Shown: one piece after another, positions 43,201 through 51,726 of the stretch
Numbering within the stretch: the first letter of the stretch is position 1
Layout: each line of letters begins with the position of its first letter
NCBI RefSeq assembly: GCF_017942085.1
Contig: NZ_JAGKSP010000002.1
Location: forward strand, 496,001-560,000
Direction: 5' to 3'
Source of the DNA: Paenibacillus lignilyticus
GTDB lineage: Bacteria > Bacillota > Bacilli > Paenibacillales > Paenibacillaceae
DNA: 64,000 bases
The notes under the pieces: generated by a model
Database searches by the model: none
Seen by the model: the letters and a program-made list of their open reading frames with translations, nothing else
Told to the model about the DNA's origin: nothing
Position numbers and translations under genes: made by a program

Positions 43201-45772
43201 AAGTGCCATCAATCGCGTTTGAAGGAACCGTAATTTGGGCTGTTGTTTTAACCTTACTGCCTCCGCCAACCGTAATGGATGTCACAGGTGCGTTGTCTGT
43301 AGAGAAATCGATCTTGACATCATTGCCGGTCCCCGTACCAACAGGGTGCGAAAGCGCAAATTTAGTGGTAATAAATTCTGTACTGAGTTTAAATGTTTTG
43401 CTGCTTGTACCATTATTCGATACGTTAAACGCTTTGGATGAGACCACGTCATCCGAGCCGTCCGTTGCACCCTCTCCTCTGCCTTTAAAGCCGAAGAAAA
43501 GACTGCCCGTCAGATTATCCACTTGATGGATAGTCGTATAATCCGTAGGGGTATCATACGTAGAGGTTTTTTCCAGCACTTGAATATTAATGTTAGCCCC
43601 AATAGCGCGAGCAGGATCGACAACGCCAGCACCTACTTGATACACGCTATAAGTCTTCGAAGCGGTATTCATATCCTTTGCTGTATTCATTAATGCCGTC
43701 TTAACGTCGGCAGGACTGTAATCAGGATGAGCTGCCAGAACCAATGCCGCAATCCCCGCTACATGAGGTGTAGCCATGGAAGTACCGGACATTTGCATAT
43801 ACTGATTCGTATAATCAGGCGTACCTGTGTCTTGCGGCTCATAAACGTCGAATGGAGCTGTAGACAGAATGTCAACGCCGGGAGCGACGATGTCCGGCTT
43901 AATTGTCCAATCCTTCACGGGTCCCGTTGAGCTAAAGCTTGCCAATTCGTCCCCATTCTTTACGAGCGGCGCGTCCAGAGCAGCCGGGAACGTAATGGTG
44001 GCATGATCGGGATCAGCTGCAATTGCTTTCGCAAGTGCTTCCCCTTGGACTCGCGTCAAGGAAACGGAATACGCATAATCCATACTCAGGCCTAAGTAAT
44101 TCGGAATATAACCTTCTGTATCGGCATCATCAATATGATCCCAGATAATCATACCCGCTGCGCCTGCGCGATGAGCAGTCGCGATTTTGGTCTGCATATA
44201 TTCGCCGCCGCGTTTAACAAGGGCGATTTTACCGGACATCTCTTTTCCACTATAGTCATCCATAGTACCTAGACCGACATCAACAATTGGAAGTGTCTGT
44301 CCTTTATATTGATCATCGCTTTGGATGAAGCTTCTTCCAAATAAACGAGCCTGATAAGACTTTGTGCCGTTCTTGAGGGTCATGACCGGAATGTTTTCCG
44401 GAATCGTACTGGCACCGACGGTTATTGCAAGCGGTGAAGTTCCCGGCGAGCCAACAGTAGCTTGACCAGGACCTGCATTACCTGCTGCAATTGCACAAAC
44501 AACACCCTCGATTGTAGCATTGGTAATGGCAATGCTTGTCGGATACATAGGATCGTTCACTGTATTTCCTAGTGAAAGATTGATGATATCCATATGATCC
44601 TTAGCGGCTTGATCAATCCCATTCAATACCCCGTCCGAGGAACCGCTTCCACCTGGACCTAATACGCGGTACCCGTAAAGATCAACCTTCGGTGCGACGC
44701 CGTTCGCAGAATAGACAGCATTATTCGTTGTCGTATTCGCGGCAATTGTCCCCGATACATGCGTACCATGTTCCGTTATGTAGTCCTTATAGTTCGCTGT
44801 AGGACTTACAAGTGGATTCGGTTGCTCCTTTGCAGCCAGCCAATCCCGATAAGTGGTTTCCATCGGGTCAAGGTCATCCACGAAAGTTACATTACCGGAA
44901 ACATCGACTATATTATTAACAAAGTCATGTCCGCCTTTATAAACGGCCTTTAAATCAGGATGATTATAATCAATCCCGGTATCCAAGACACCGACCTTAA
45001 TTCTTTCACCCTTACGAGGACCTGATTCAATCATACCTGTATGGCCTGCGGCTTGAAGCTTATCAATGCCCATCCAAGTCAGCGCCGAAGTAGGATTGCC
45101 GACAGAACCGCTTGTATCTGCAGCGGATGCTGAGCTTTGTTTAGGTACATCGAATTGTACAACAGACCAAACGGAAGCAACTTCCGAATTATCGGCAAGT
45201 TTATTCACTTCACTTGCAGGCAAAGATAGAGATACACCGTTAAACGCCTCAGAATATTCTCTAGTAATTCTCATGCTCGTGTTGACAGATTTACCGCCAA
45301 CGATTGATTGGGCAGGCTGCGTAGTCACAAAGCTTTTAAATCTAGCGTGCGAATCTTTCACTTTTTGTTGCGCATCGGCGTAATCATTCGTAAATGCTGT
45401 ACCGTTTACCCCAGCACCGCCGTTCGCCAACGATTGCTTGATGATTTGGATCTTAGCCGGATCCACTTTGAATTGCACGATAACGTTAATAGGTTTGGAG
45501 CTGCGCAAATCCTTTGGATCCACATGGATTTTCTGTGCCATGTCCGCTCCGGTCAGTTTGTTAATGCTTGCTTTCTGCTCGGGGGTCAGACTGGCCAGAA
45601 TGCGATTTACTTCATCTGCATTAAATGTCCCAGTGCTTTGCTGCTGCTCCGGCTCGTTTGCGTCTGCAGCATGTACGCGCGTTAGATTCTGAGGCAGTAC
45701 ACCGTTGAATAGAAGCGTACCTAAAGCAATAACGGACAGCATTTGTTTTGCTTGTCTTGATTTCATTTTCAT
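37232..45772 (-). CDS. Giant SLH-anchored subtilisin-like protease with PA, dockerin-like and InlB-type repeats
   Basis: This 2846-residue exported protein begins with a signal peptide (residues 1-35) and an I9-like propeptide (~90-210). The S8 catalytic domain has Asp264 (VGVLDTGID), His338 (EHGTHVSG) and Ser665 (MSGTSMATPH), with a PA domain inserted at ~490-600, as in lactocepin/C5a-peptidase relatives. Fn3-like domains follow to ~1250. A dockerin-like Ca-binding segment (GDVNGDNVIDMKDLIAEI) is near residue 1440. Several DUF1533-like and InlB/Flg_new repeats (YTFGGWYQD..LPWDFAT) run to ~2610. After an acidic/Pro-rich spacer (SEPETKPETKPEPTPEKP) come three SLH domains (~2660-2840) that bind pyruvylated wall polymer. 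ATG 45772 has GGAGG upstream. The AraC-type regulator divergent from it may control it. It probably degrades proteins at the cell surface. The pairing of a dockerin-like segment with SLH domains in one protease is unusual. Confidence 0.9.
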   Translation of the reverse strand: MKMKSRQAKQMLSVIALGTLLFNGVLPQNLTRVHAADANEPEQQQSTGTFNADEVNRILASLTPEQKASINKLTGADMAQKIHVDPKDLRSSKPINVIVQFKVDPAKIQIIKQSLANGGAGVNGTAFTNDYADAQQKVKDSHARFKSFVTTQPAQSIVGGKSVNTSMRITREYSEAFNGVSLSLPASEVNKLADNSEVASVWSVVQFDVPKQSSASAADTSGSVGNPTSALTWMGIDKLQAAGHTGMIESGPRKGERIKVGVLDTGIDYNHPDLKAVYKGGHDFVNNIVDVSGNVTFVDDLDPMETTYRDWLAAKEQPNPLVSPTANYKDYITEHGTHVSGTIAANTTTNNAVYSANGVAPKVDLYGYRVLGPGGSGSSDGVLNGIDQAAKDHMDIINLSLGNTVNDPMYPTSIAITNATIEGVVCAIAAGNAGPGQATVGSPGTSPLAITVGASTIPENIPVMTLKNGTKSYQARLFGRSFIQSDDQYKGQTLPIVDVGLGTMDDYSGKEMSGKIALVKRGGEYMQTKIATAHRAGAAGMIIWDHIDDADTEGYIPNYLGLSMDYAYSVSLTRVQGEALAKAIAADPDHATITFPAALDAPLVKNGDELASFSSTGPVKDWTIKPDIVAPGVDILSTAPFDVYEPQDTGTPDYTNQYMQMSGTSMATPHVAGIAALVLAAHPDYSPADVKTALMNTAKDMNTASKTYSVYQVGAGVVDPARAIGANINIQVLEKTSTYDTPTDYTTIHQVDNLTGSLFFGFKGRGEGATDGSDDVVSSKAFNVSNNGTSSKTFKLSTEFITTKFALSHPVGTGTGNDVKIDFSTDNAPVTSITVGGGSKVKTTAQITVPSNAIDGTYEGYIHLVNAADSSESYRIPFTVTVAEKGIDMSVDIKAFTLPFSITGNWNPDTNGSGGTYYSFSVNSAMDSMYLVLKDKNGKYLGVVQNAASIGGVGPGVIYGPLPMLLGGAYLPFTKPYDGSSLDQSGIAAKPAIITEGSYSVEMIATDTAGKRYRAEDTLYVDLTAPTIAMDSDSKPGIYEIDPTGYQPGQEIQGFYGTVYDNNIDIMKNNGETSVRSPEDNRTPVPVDQGLNAVWGYQDGYWPTVIFKTDSKGRFHFGVSPEDITPEGTNFWVYPSDYAGAADTDSTSQQYYFIKKGSPYVTVTSAGNTDTVYQDKTVMDANKPFKVTIALKHGIGMTGGNFMLNSNLYSFANIKLTDEYKNYLSSKGIDPSTVGLTVSQPYRHSQYAGLTTDVTISGISDAGALDRDMNIVDLDATYTNAGPISGPWKFNVYNTFFTMSGTESRVPAFTTNVPYLRQTQAMITGGLFAESFRQNTLSGQFTNITTDSGAKVKVTSQDGKSYVTDNPTSTNNAIQYLGNMTGTYAVTMDVSDKPYSVELSMPGHFKGYLKTPVVASTKYGYLTGEYKDIPSSQTPSLLAGDVNGDNVIDMKDLIAEIQTYLNYKDLIAANNPVKVNQTSKMNFLNNNRNFDVSWKNPLSSSAAIDYYDFYFIFKNFGQVNQNAVDFGVIPTAPTPQLLVEQAATISKLYGGSIDLNAGDGMKEVMAKLGFAGPLQTTSVTTLPKLSDLQSGATITLIPNNSVFLDDVIWRTSITKILLGSIDVTDKVIITAGYNYFDPIKGLTFVPSKITLPGSLFPAAGNYAVKIQAAGYTDVTTSFSIGAAPIPTPTIPLVTDPAKAHVGKDLTLTFTEDASGEDWRSGINKVVVKTRDYPTGIDITDLLDGSGHKYYDISQPGQITFKADLFKTNASPVVAASAIAPGGANYLPQLYMFEFSSTGATTGTIYPLKTVGSDPSGIYGAMQAVGYGLTFDSQGGAPVQPIAVGINPAKSRNGTNLVSNSTLKNPSTTRPGYNFMGWYSDPALTKNWDAGSNISSDITLYGKWQMNFTQNYALVDKAKQDGLKFDGTNGAVSGRGWVLGEGNLDIGIADYAANIPWLTSKASIQKIEASFYKIKSDGATESTLTTYTLDRSTYDFVTNGTAGKLTFTTATAAAAALAGQTSLGQKFAFSEAPSLLGGSPYSGYQLKVTAIDGTTTLLINDVKLGYRRHIDLNGGALKSPNDTYFWDTLVNGKASIPNMTTVVDAVTGNVTSGPLLHVTNGGLSVSPLLYLDAASSIGNTFNGNAALTDNAVLYLSWTKTPPTVLKQVFGNTVGSDISLHFTDDGLWKSNISKVMIGSKVLVRDTDYTISADAITLNHSLFTAGQKVNVVIQSEGYADAIVTDQVIGYLVNFESNGGDPIAPQIVTRSVTRPVDPIKVEYRFAGWYADQDLTMPFDFASIVTKPMTLYAKYALATSIVSPDDWDNAVGNDITLEFSDSDWANAITSIIVGGTPVDSSTYRVDPAAGTITLDKSLFTKAAAFSITISAAGYADVSLIQEVINGYQVHFVLPADVPFGGVQDQIVSRRITQPEVYGYDLVWYADEALANPWDFTSSIYSDRTLYGTWTLHKFNVTIDTQDGGLVDTLAVDYNTVITEPTTPAREGYTFGGWYQDAAGTLPWDFATNIVTADTTLYVKWLTNSYNVSFDSQGGSEVASIPVEYNTTVTEPTAPTKDGYTFTGWYQDAEGTLPWDFATDTVTADTTLFAKWTYIPVNSNTGGGGETPSESEPETKPETKPEPTPEKPVLKADIVDVAKLVEAIKTNLATAPAITFTDEAPTSWSANAVALATQIGFVSGYTDGTFHPNASVTRAEFATMLVKALGITAKGSDNFADAEGNWAASAIAALKSNGIINGYADGSFKPNNEISRAEIVAILSKVMNLSPVTGASKFHDIEGSWAEEPINQLANAGIIGGKGDGKFDPNSTASRAESVTMILRALNVNLDLGLEL

Positions 45773-46148
45773 CGTGATCCTCCGTTTAACGATTAATTGC
45801 TTCTTTTCATCTTCACAGTTTCCTGAATTTTCAGGTCCTTATATCTATGGCATTTCATTGACATAGCAAAAACAATAAGATACATTCGCATATGTGAAAT
45901 TCTAAGATGTGGATTACGCGCAAATCTCTCTTATTGTACAAAGTTTCCTATTAAACTTTCGGTATGCCTTGAAAACACTCCATAAATAGGCCCGCAGTTC
46001 CCCCTTCTTTAAGCTAAATTGAGTATACAATGTCGACCAAATCCGACTGGATACATATATAATGTTTTGGATACGAATTTAGCTGGAATATTTTATTATA
46101 GTAAAAAAAGAATGCGTTATCACGTACATTGAAGGTGGTGTGACCGTT
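45773..46148. promoter_or_regulatory. Divergent intergenic region between SLH protease and AraC regulator
   Basis: This 376-bp AT-rich gap must hold the promoters of both divergent genes. On the plus strand TATAAT (46058-46063) and TACAAT (46025-46030) are possible -10 boxes, but neither has a good -35 at the right distance. A GAAGGTGG ribosome site is at 46131-46138. No long inverted repeat or reading frame is evident. Confidence 0.45.
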
Positions 46149-47312
46149 TTGTCTCAACAATACCTCCGGCAGATTGATTCCTTTATAGAAAAGTCAACAA
46201 GCTTAGCCATTTCGATCGGTACGAGCGCGTATGCTTTAGATGATCAGTTGCAAATTACGTTTGCCTATCACAGCGCGGAAATCTCCCAAGCGCCTGATAA
46301 AAACCAGCATCTTTCTATGCTGATCGATTCCTTGCGTTTGAATCGCCGGCAAATCGAAAAGACGTCGAATGGCATTAGCAGGTTTCCTCTTACATTAAAT
46401 CGGAGCTTTTTAGTTCTTAATTTCGAAGACAACGCTTCGTATCCATTCTTAGTGTTGGGGCCGATTGAAACAAAGAGCGCAGAAAGAGACAATCATATTG
46501 TTAATTTGATTTATTGGTATTACCATCCGCAGGCAGAAACGGTTCCGTTTCCTTTGCCGTTTGGTGTGCAATGGAATGAGGTCTCCAGACTTGCCAATCT
46601 ATCGCTCGTTAATATCTATTATGAGAACGAATCGCTTTATCTCCCTGCCGAAGTATTCGCTTTAATCAAAGCTAAAATGGTCGTCGGTGATAACAGTGCG
46701 ATCGAGGATATTTTCAATACCAAAATTTATTTAAATTACTTTGTCCGCATCGTTCAGGCCAAAGCTGATCAATTACGTTCCCTTAAAAATCATTTCATAT
46801 TAGCCTGCTCAGCCCTATCGCAAGTTGCCATCGACAACGGCGTTGAATATACGTACGCCAGAACGATTTCCGAAGAATATAGCCGAATTGCAGAAACCTT
46901 TTCGTCCAGTAATGGATTTATTACGCTGCTTAAAGAAGTAACGATTAAATTCACTTCCGCCATTACCCAATTCTCCAGTCAGGTCCACTCGAATCTTGTC
47001 AAAGACATTATTCAATATTTGCGGTCTCATATGTTTGATAAGATTACGCTGGAAGATGTAGCTAAGAAATTCGATAAGAATCCATCCTATATTTCAAGTA
47101 GGCTAAAGAAGGAAACCGGCTTAGGATTCAATGAAAACCTGAATTATCTCCGAGTTATGGAAAGCAAGCATCTACTGTTGCAAACCCGTAAATCCATCAG
47201 CGATATTGCTATAGCCGTCGGCTTCAATTATCAGAATCATTTTGCCAAAGTGTTCAAGAAGTTCGTCGGCGTCTCGCCAATGGATTTCCGTAATAACCAA
47301 TTAAAGGAATAA
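46149..47312 (+). CDS. AraC-family transcriptional regulator
   Basis: A ~388-residue regulator. The N-terminal ~270 residues are a poorly conserved sensing domain, with no receiver signature. The C-terminal ~100 residues form an AraC-type DNA-binding domain with two helix-turn-helix motifs ([19 protein letters not shown] and [20 protein letters not shown]) and the closing [11 protein letters not shown] choose TTG 46149 because GAAGGTGG ends ten bases before it; GTG 46140 is in frame but only one base from that site. It is divergent from the giant SLH protease and followed by its own terminator, so it is probably the local regulator of that surface protein. This layout recalls AraC-type regulators beside surface proteins in other Firmicutes. 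The signal is unknown. Confidence 0.83.
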   Translation: MSQQYLRQIDSFIEKSTSLAISIGTSAYALDDQLQITFAYHSAEISQAPDKNQHLSMLIDSLRLNRRQIEKTSNGISRFPLTLNRSFLVLNFEDNASYPFLVLGPIETKSAERDNHIVNLIYWYYHPQAETVPFPLPFGVQWNEVSRLANLSLVNIYYENESLYLPAEVFALIKAKMVVGDNSAIEDIFNTKIYLNYFVRIVQAKADQLRSLKNHFILACSALSQVAIDNGVEYTYARTISEEYSRIAETFSSSNGFITLLKEVTIKFTSAITQFSSQVHSNLVKDIIQYLRSHMFDKITLEDVAKKFDKNPSYISSRLKKETGLGFNENLNYLRVMESKHLLLQTRKSISDIAIAVGFNYQNHFAKVFKKFVGVSPMDFRNNQLKE

Positions 47313-47328
47313 GTAGTTCCGGGAAATC

Positions 47329-47368
47329 AAAAACGGTTTCTTTCTAGAAATAGAAAGAAACCGTTTTT
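47329..47368 (+). terminator. Intrinsic terminator of the AraC regulator gene
   Basis: AAAAACGGTTTCTTTCT (47329-47345) pairs with AGAAAGAAACCGTTTTT (47352-47368), a 17-bp perfect stem ending in T's. It could work in both directions and so also lies behind the decayed DsbA-like gene. Confidence 0.9.
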
Positions 47369-47406
47369 GATATGAATAGCTGTTAAGTCGTTTAATTGTT
47401 CCTCGA

Positions 47407-47777
47407 TCAATTCGAGTGTGCCCCAAACCTAGATTCATCACCGTGAAATAGAACGTTGATATAAGTAAAATTGGCTTTTCCCCCTATCGATATAGGCTTC
47501 CTTTAATTTCGGATACAGCTGCTCTCCCCAAGCTTTACAGGAGGGACATTTAAAGTCGCCAAACTCAACAATAGACACTTTGGCATCTTTGTCGCCTTCA
47601 ATCGGTTGATTGCTAATCTCAGGCGAATCTTGAAACGAATTCCGGACTTATCTGATGCTTGGCTGATAATAAACAATAATAGGAATAAGCCTACGATAAT
47701 CTCTGTAAACACAACCAGCTGTTTGCTGGATGGCCCATTGCTCTTGCGGGAGGGCTTTGCTTTTTGCTTTTTGACAT
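47407..47777 (-). pseudogene. Decayed DsbA-like thiol-disulfide oxidoreductase (BdbD type)
   Basis: Reading the minus strand from ATG 47777 gives a basic N-terminus (MSKSKKQSPPARAMG). After a shift of frame comes a membrane anchor (TEIIVGLFLLLFII), after a second shift KVSIVEFGDFKCPSCKAWG with a CPSC redox motif, and after a third shift NFTYINVLFHGDESRFGAHS before a stop at 47407. This order is exactly that of membrane-anchored DsbA/BdbD-like thioredoxins, but it needs at least three frame changes and the C-terminal half is missing. It is therefore a pseudogene. The longest intact piece, about 69 codons at 47503-47712, is only the membrane part and should not be taken as a gene. Confidence 0.75.
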
Positions 47778-47918
47778 GGTAAACTTCACTATTCTCATGA
47801 ATAATAATTGATCATGGTAACGATTCCACTCTACCATATGAACACTTGCAATCAATTGAAGCTGATCGCTAGTTGCAAAGGCTTTATGAATTATGCAGTA
47901 CTTTATGAGACAACAAAA

Positions 47919-47940
47919 TGCCCCCGTAAATTAGGGGGCA
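47919..47940 (-). terminator. Terminator of the oxidoreductase gene
   Basis: TGCCCCC (47919-47925) pairs with GGGGGCA (47934-47940). On the minus strand ATTTTGTTG follows. It lies 62 bp after the stop at 48002. Confidence 0.65.
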
Positions 47941-48001
47941 TCGTATGATCCGCTTATATAGTCCGATTATCTCACTGACGTCTTCTTCCTCTGCCAGCTC
48001 C

Positions 48002-49294
48002 TTAGTTAAAGGTTACCAAATCTTTCACGTTAACCGGAAGCCCTGTACGTATCGATTGATTCGCTGCGATGCCCGTTAGGATGGATCTGGCGCCGTCAAT
48101 GTGATTGGCTGCACGCTTGAAACGATCTTCCGCTGGCTCACCGAATAAGTCGCGAAGTAGAATTGGGTCGCCACCGCCATGACCGCCCTCTCCGTCCTCG
48201 ACTTTCACCTCGTATGGCAGCTTGAACATCGGATGAACGATAATCGACTGTTTTTCCAGTGCTCCTTCGTCCGCCTTATTGCCGCCGGAGTTGATGTACG
48301 CTTGCTCGAGAATTTCCATCTCAATCCGTCCTTTGGTACCGTTAAACGCGATCCGATAGCCTTCATAAGGCAAGTAAGCATTCAGGGAATACGTCAGAAT
48401 CGCCTTATTGTCGTAGCGGACGATCACTCCCATCGTATCCTCAATGCTAATGCCGTCTCCAAATACGCTTTGATCCCGTCTGTATCCATCCTCATGCTCG
48501 GCATCCAGGTACATATGCTTCAGATGCTCGTTCTCATCAAGCTGCAATGCAAACGGATCTTCCTTGGCAATCGGATTACCTGTGCCACGATCATAGAAGC
48601 TGGTTACTCCGCGCTGCTCTGCATTCTCTCTGCCGTAGAACGACAAATTGCCGAAGGCAAAGACCGTTTCCGGCTGTGCCCCGATCCAGAAATTCACCAG
48701 GTCGAAGTGATGCGTCGACTTGTGTACCAACAACCCACCGCTGTTGCGCTTGTCGCGATGCCATCTGCGGAAATAATCCGCGCCGTGTCTCGTATCCAGC
48801 ATCCATTCAAAATGAACCGAAGTAATGTCGCCGATAACTCCGCCTCCGATCAGCTCCCGCGCCTTTGTATGATGCGGTGCGTAGCGGTAGTTGAATGCGA
48901 CACGCATGCGGCGGCCCGTACGTTCGACAGCATCCAAAATGTCCTGGCATTTGTTCTCATCCACCGTCATCGGCTTCTCGGTTATGACATCGCAGCCTAG
49001 CTCCATTGCGCGAATAATATAGATATGATGCGTGCGGTCAATGCTCGTCACGATGACAACGTCGGGCTTCTCGGCTTCAACCATCCGGTCAAACTGTTCC
49101 GTTTTGTACGTCCGAACCGCCTTCGAGCCATAGCTCTCTGTCAACAGCTTATTTGCATAATCCATCCGGGTCTGATTCACATCGCAGAAGGCAAGCAGCT
49201 CAGATGTATGCTTGTAATCTGTTGCAATCGCCGCGTAGAAGAACTCCGCTCTGCCACCCGCTCCAACGATGACATACTTTTTCTTAGTACTCAT
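48002..49294 (-). CDS. Gfo/Idh/MocA-family NAD(P)-dependent oxidoreductase
   Basis: A ~430-residue dehydrogenase, probably acting on a sugar, inositol or sugar acid in the cytoplasm. The N-terminal Rossmann fold is seen in YVIVGAGGRAEFFYAAI, and the family motif EKPMT in DVITEKPMTVDENK (the Lys is catalytic in this family). The C-terminal domain has RRWHRDKRNSGGLLVHKSTHHFDLVNFW, where the His/Asp pair fits the active site. ATG 49294 with GAGGGG upstream is preferred over an ATG sixteen codons earlier. It lies 67 bp downstream of a solute-binding protein gene in the same direction, as expected for import followed by oxidation. The substrate cannot be read from the sequence. Confidence 0.87.
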   Translation of the reverse strand: MSTKKKYVIVGAGGRAEFFYAAIATDYKHTSELLAFCDVNQTRMDYANKLLTESYGSKAVRTYKTEQFDRMVEAEKPDVVIVTSIDRTHHIYIIRAMELGCDVITEKPMTVDENKCQDILDAVERTGRRMRVAFNYRYAPHHTKARELIGGGVIGDITSVHFEWMLDTRHGADYFRRWHRDKRNSGGLLVHKSTHHFDLVNFWIGAQPETVFAFGNLSFYGRENAEQRGVTSFYDRGTGNPIAKEDPFALQLDENEHLKHMYLDAEHEDGYRRDQSVFGDGISIEDTMGVIVRYDNKAILTYSLNAYLPYEGYRIAFNGTKGRIEMEILEQAYINSGGNKADEGALEKQSIIVHPMFKLPYEVKVEDGEGGHGGGDPILLRDLFGEPAEDRFKRAANHIDGARSILTGIAANQSIRTGLPVNVKDLVTFN

Positions 49295-49361
49295 TTCTTC
49301 ATCCCCTCGCATTCCTATAGGTTGACTAGCCTGTTTCTCCATATACCGCGCTTCGCCCTGT

Positions 49362-50723
49362 TTAGTCCGAGTGACCTGCCTTCAGCTCTGCAAGCTTCTC
49401 ATTCAGCCGCTGAATCAGCTCATCGGCTGCTTCTTCAGGCGTTGCTGTCTTGAAACCTACCTTCTCAATGATGTCGGTTGTGATACTATAAATTTCCTTG
49501 TTCGCTTCGACGGCATTCTCATTCGAGCCCTTCGTTGCTGATGCAATTCGGATGCCTTTCGCAACGAGTGGATTCATCAGTTTGTCATCCAGCAGCAGCT
49601 TCTTTGCATCCTCAGTCGCAGGTACACCCCGAACCGTACCAAGCGTTCTGATCGCTTCAGGGTCATGGAAGAAGAAGTTCAAGAAGTTCAGTGCAGTCTC
49701 TTGATTCTTAGAGTCTTCATTTACCGCAATCAGCTGCGATGGACGCACGACTACCCCTGTGTCCGCAGCGCCGACAAGGATCGGAGCTTGGGCAACATCA
49801 AGTGCGCCTTTCATCAAACTTTGATAGTTTTCGAGTTCGCTCACTTGGTCGAGGAAACCCAACAGCTTGCCATTTGCCCACTTCGGATTTTTGGATGGAT
49901 CCTCATCAAATAGTAATATATCTTCAAATGGCTCTATCACGTGGCTTTCTTCCATTTTCAGCAACAATTTAAACGCTCCAACCGCATCCTGCTTCGTAAA
50001 GCCGAGTGTATAATCTTGGTTAATCCAGCGCTTGCCCGTATGCTGAACGGTGTATTTTCTCAGGATGTCTGAGATATTATACAGCTCGGTGTTTAGCAGA
50101 TAAGCCGATTTGTCAACCGACTTCAGCTTCTCTCCGTAAGCGAACAGTTTGTCCCAGTCCAGCTTCTCATCTACTTGGATACCTGCTTTGCCCATGGCAT
50201 CTTTGTTATAGATAAAGACGTCACCGTTCACGCCTGTTGGAAGCGATTGCAATTTGCCATTAATAACTGCGAAGCTGTCTAGGAATGACTGATCGAAGCC
50301 AGAAACATCAAACTTATCTTTCAAATCCACGAATATATCGGATTGGCTAGTCAGATCTGCAAGCCAAGGCTGATCGATTTGGATAATGTCCGGCGCTGCA
50401 TTAGACGAGAGCTGCGTGACCAGCTTCTGATAGTAACCTTGATATCCGCTGTATTCGCCTATAATTTTGACATTCGGATGTTTCTTCATGTAAAGATCAA
50501 TGACTGCCAGCGTCGCTTTATGACGCTGATCGCCGCCCCACCACGAGAAACGAAGCGTTACCGGTTCTGTCTTTACGTTTGTATTCCCCGCTGCAGCTGA
50601 CTCATTAGCTGCAGTGTTTGCTGTTCCATCAGAGGTGCTCTCGCTGGAACATCCTATTATGCTGCCTGCAAGCAACGTAAATGCGAAAGGTATCGTCCAT
50701 ACTCTCTTAAATGACTTCTTCAC
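49362..50723 (-). CDS. Extracellular solute-binding lipoprotein (family 1, MalE/UgpB-like)
   Basis: A 453-residue lipoprotein with signal peptide and lipobox SIIGC (Cys25). The mature sequence follows family-1 sugar-binding proteins: VTLRFSWWGGDQRHKATLAVIDLYMKKHPNVKI, SSNAAPDIIQIDQPWLADL and ALNFLNFFFHDPEAIRTLGT. It is a different subgroup from the two LplA-like lipoproteins in the window. The start is GTG 50723 after GGGGGAAGG. The next gene is an oxidoreductase, and no permease or ATPase is adjacent. It therefore either uses permeases elsewhere or serves as a ligand-presenting partner for the sensor kinase encoded divergently. It may be part of the regulon of the YesN-type regulator at 50989, whose gene begins 265 bp away on the other strand. 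Confidence 0.87.
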   Translation of the reverse strand: MKKSFKRVWTIPFAFTLLAGSIIGCSSESTSDGTANTAANESAAAGNTNVKTEPVTLRFSWWGGDQRHKATLAVIDLYMKKHPNVKIIGEYSGYQGYYQKLVTQLSSNAAPDIIQIDQPWLADLTSQSDIFVDLKDKFDVSGFDQSFLDSFAVINGKLQSLPTGVNGDVFIYNKDAMGKAGIQVDEKLDWDKLFAYGEKLKSVDKSAYLLNTELYNISDILRKYTVQHTGKRWINQDYTLGFTKQDAVGAFKLLLKMEESHVIEPFEDILLFDEDPSKNPKWANGKLLGFLDQVSELENYQSLMKGALDVAQAPILVGAADTGVVVRPSQLIAVNEDSKNQETALNFLNFFFHDPEAIRTLGTVRGVPATEDAKKLLLDDKLMNPLVAKGIRIASATKGSNENAVEANKEIYSITTDIIEKVGFKTATPEEAADELIQRLNEKLAELKAGHSD

Positions 50724-50988
50724 TTAACCTTCCCCCAGTGATGCCGCTTTCATTCAGCTTGAAAACTTGTTGTCTTTAGTTTAGAACATGTTGAAGTGAA
50801 TCGCTACTAGGGGCATGTTACAATTCCTATCTTTATATGCGCATTCCTAGTTGGAAATCTATCTCCATTTGTCATAGCTATCCACTTTTGATTTTTTCCT
50901 ATATTATTTCAGTATTTAATTCACTTAATATGTTGTATACTTTCTGGGAGTTTCAACATGCTCGGAGAAGTATTCAGGAGGCATCGCG

Positions 50989-51726
50989 ATGTACAAGTTA
51001 ATGATTGTCGATGACGAAATCGAAATCCGTACCGGTTTGAAAAACTATTTCCCATGGAATGAGATTGGCTATGAGGTTGTATGTGAAGCGGAGAACGGTC
51101 GTCAAGCCTTGGAGCTGCTGAAAGAGAAGCAGGTTGATGTTATTCTAAGCGACATAATGATGCCGCTTATGACAGGACTTGAGCTTGCCAAGGAGCTGCA
51201 TGACAATAAGTCCGCAATCAAATTGGTATTTTTAAGCGGATACACGGACTTTCAGTATGCCAAACAAGCGATGACCTATAGTGTTAAGAATTATCTCGTG
51301 AAACCAACCATCTATAAAGAACTTGTAGAGGTGTTCCATGGCTTAAAGATAGAAATGGACAATGAACGCAGCAAAGCCGAGCCGCGAGCTGAAGAAGTAG
51401 ATCCGAAGCAGGAAAACCGGTATATTTCAGCCATTAAAAAGTATATTGATGAGCACTACACGAACGTAACACTTGAAAGCGCATCCAAACATGTGCATTT
51501 GAACCACTCCTACACGAGCAAACTGTTCAAGCAGCAGACCGGCTTGACGTTCATGGACTATGTCATTCAGATCAAAATGCAGAAAGCAGCCCAGCTGCTG
51601 GCAGACCCGTCTTATAAAACCTATGAGATCAGTGAAATGTTGGGTTACACAAATCCACACAACTTCACTCGCTCTTTCAAGCGGATCTTTGGCAAAAGCC
51701 CAAGGGATTACCGTAATAATGGATAA
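50989..51726 (+). CDS. Short response regulator with AraC DNA-binding domain (YesN-like)
   Basis: A 245-residue response regulator. The receiver domain has DDE (8-10), phospho-acceptor Asp55 in VILSDIMMPL and Lys near 105. A brief linker connects it to an AraC domain with the motifs LESASKHVHLNHSYTSKLF and TYEISEMLGYTNPHNFTRSF. It lacks the ~300-residue middle region of the regulator at 18283-19959, so it is the compact form. ATG 50989 is preceded by AGGAGG. The gene overlaps the kinase gene start by 8 bp, showing coupling. Likely targets are the divergent solute-binding protein and oxidoreductase genes and possibly the large SLH gene downstream. Confidence 0.92.
   Translation: MYKLMIVDDEIEIRTGLKNYFPWNEIGYEVVCEAENGRQALELLKEKQVDVILSDIMMPLMTGLELAKELHDNKSAIKLVFLSGYTDFQYAKQAMTYSVKNYLVKPTIYKELVEVFHGLKIEMDNERSKAEPRAEEVDPKQENRYISAIKKYIDEHYTNVTLESASKHVHLNHSYTSKLFKQQTGLTFMDYVIQIKMQKAAQLLADPSYKTYEISEMLGYTNPHNFTRSFKRIFGKSPRDYRNNG

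Noticed and set aside
45773..46148. Search for a riboswitch or tRNA in the divergent gap
   Set aside because: No conserved aptamer core, T-box or cloverleaf could be recognised, and no long hairpin is present.
51560..51718. Upstream extension of the second sensor kinase
   Set aside because: It would run inside the AraC domain of the regulator in a different frame and has no hydrophobic or conserved features; ATG 51719 gives a normal kinase N-terminus.
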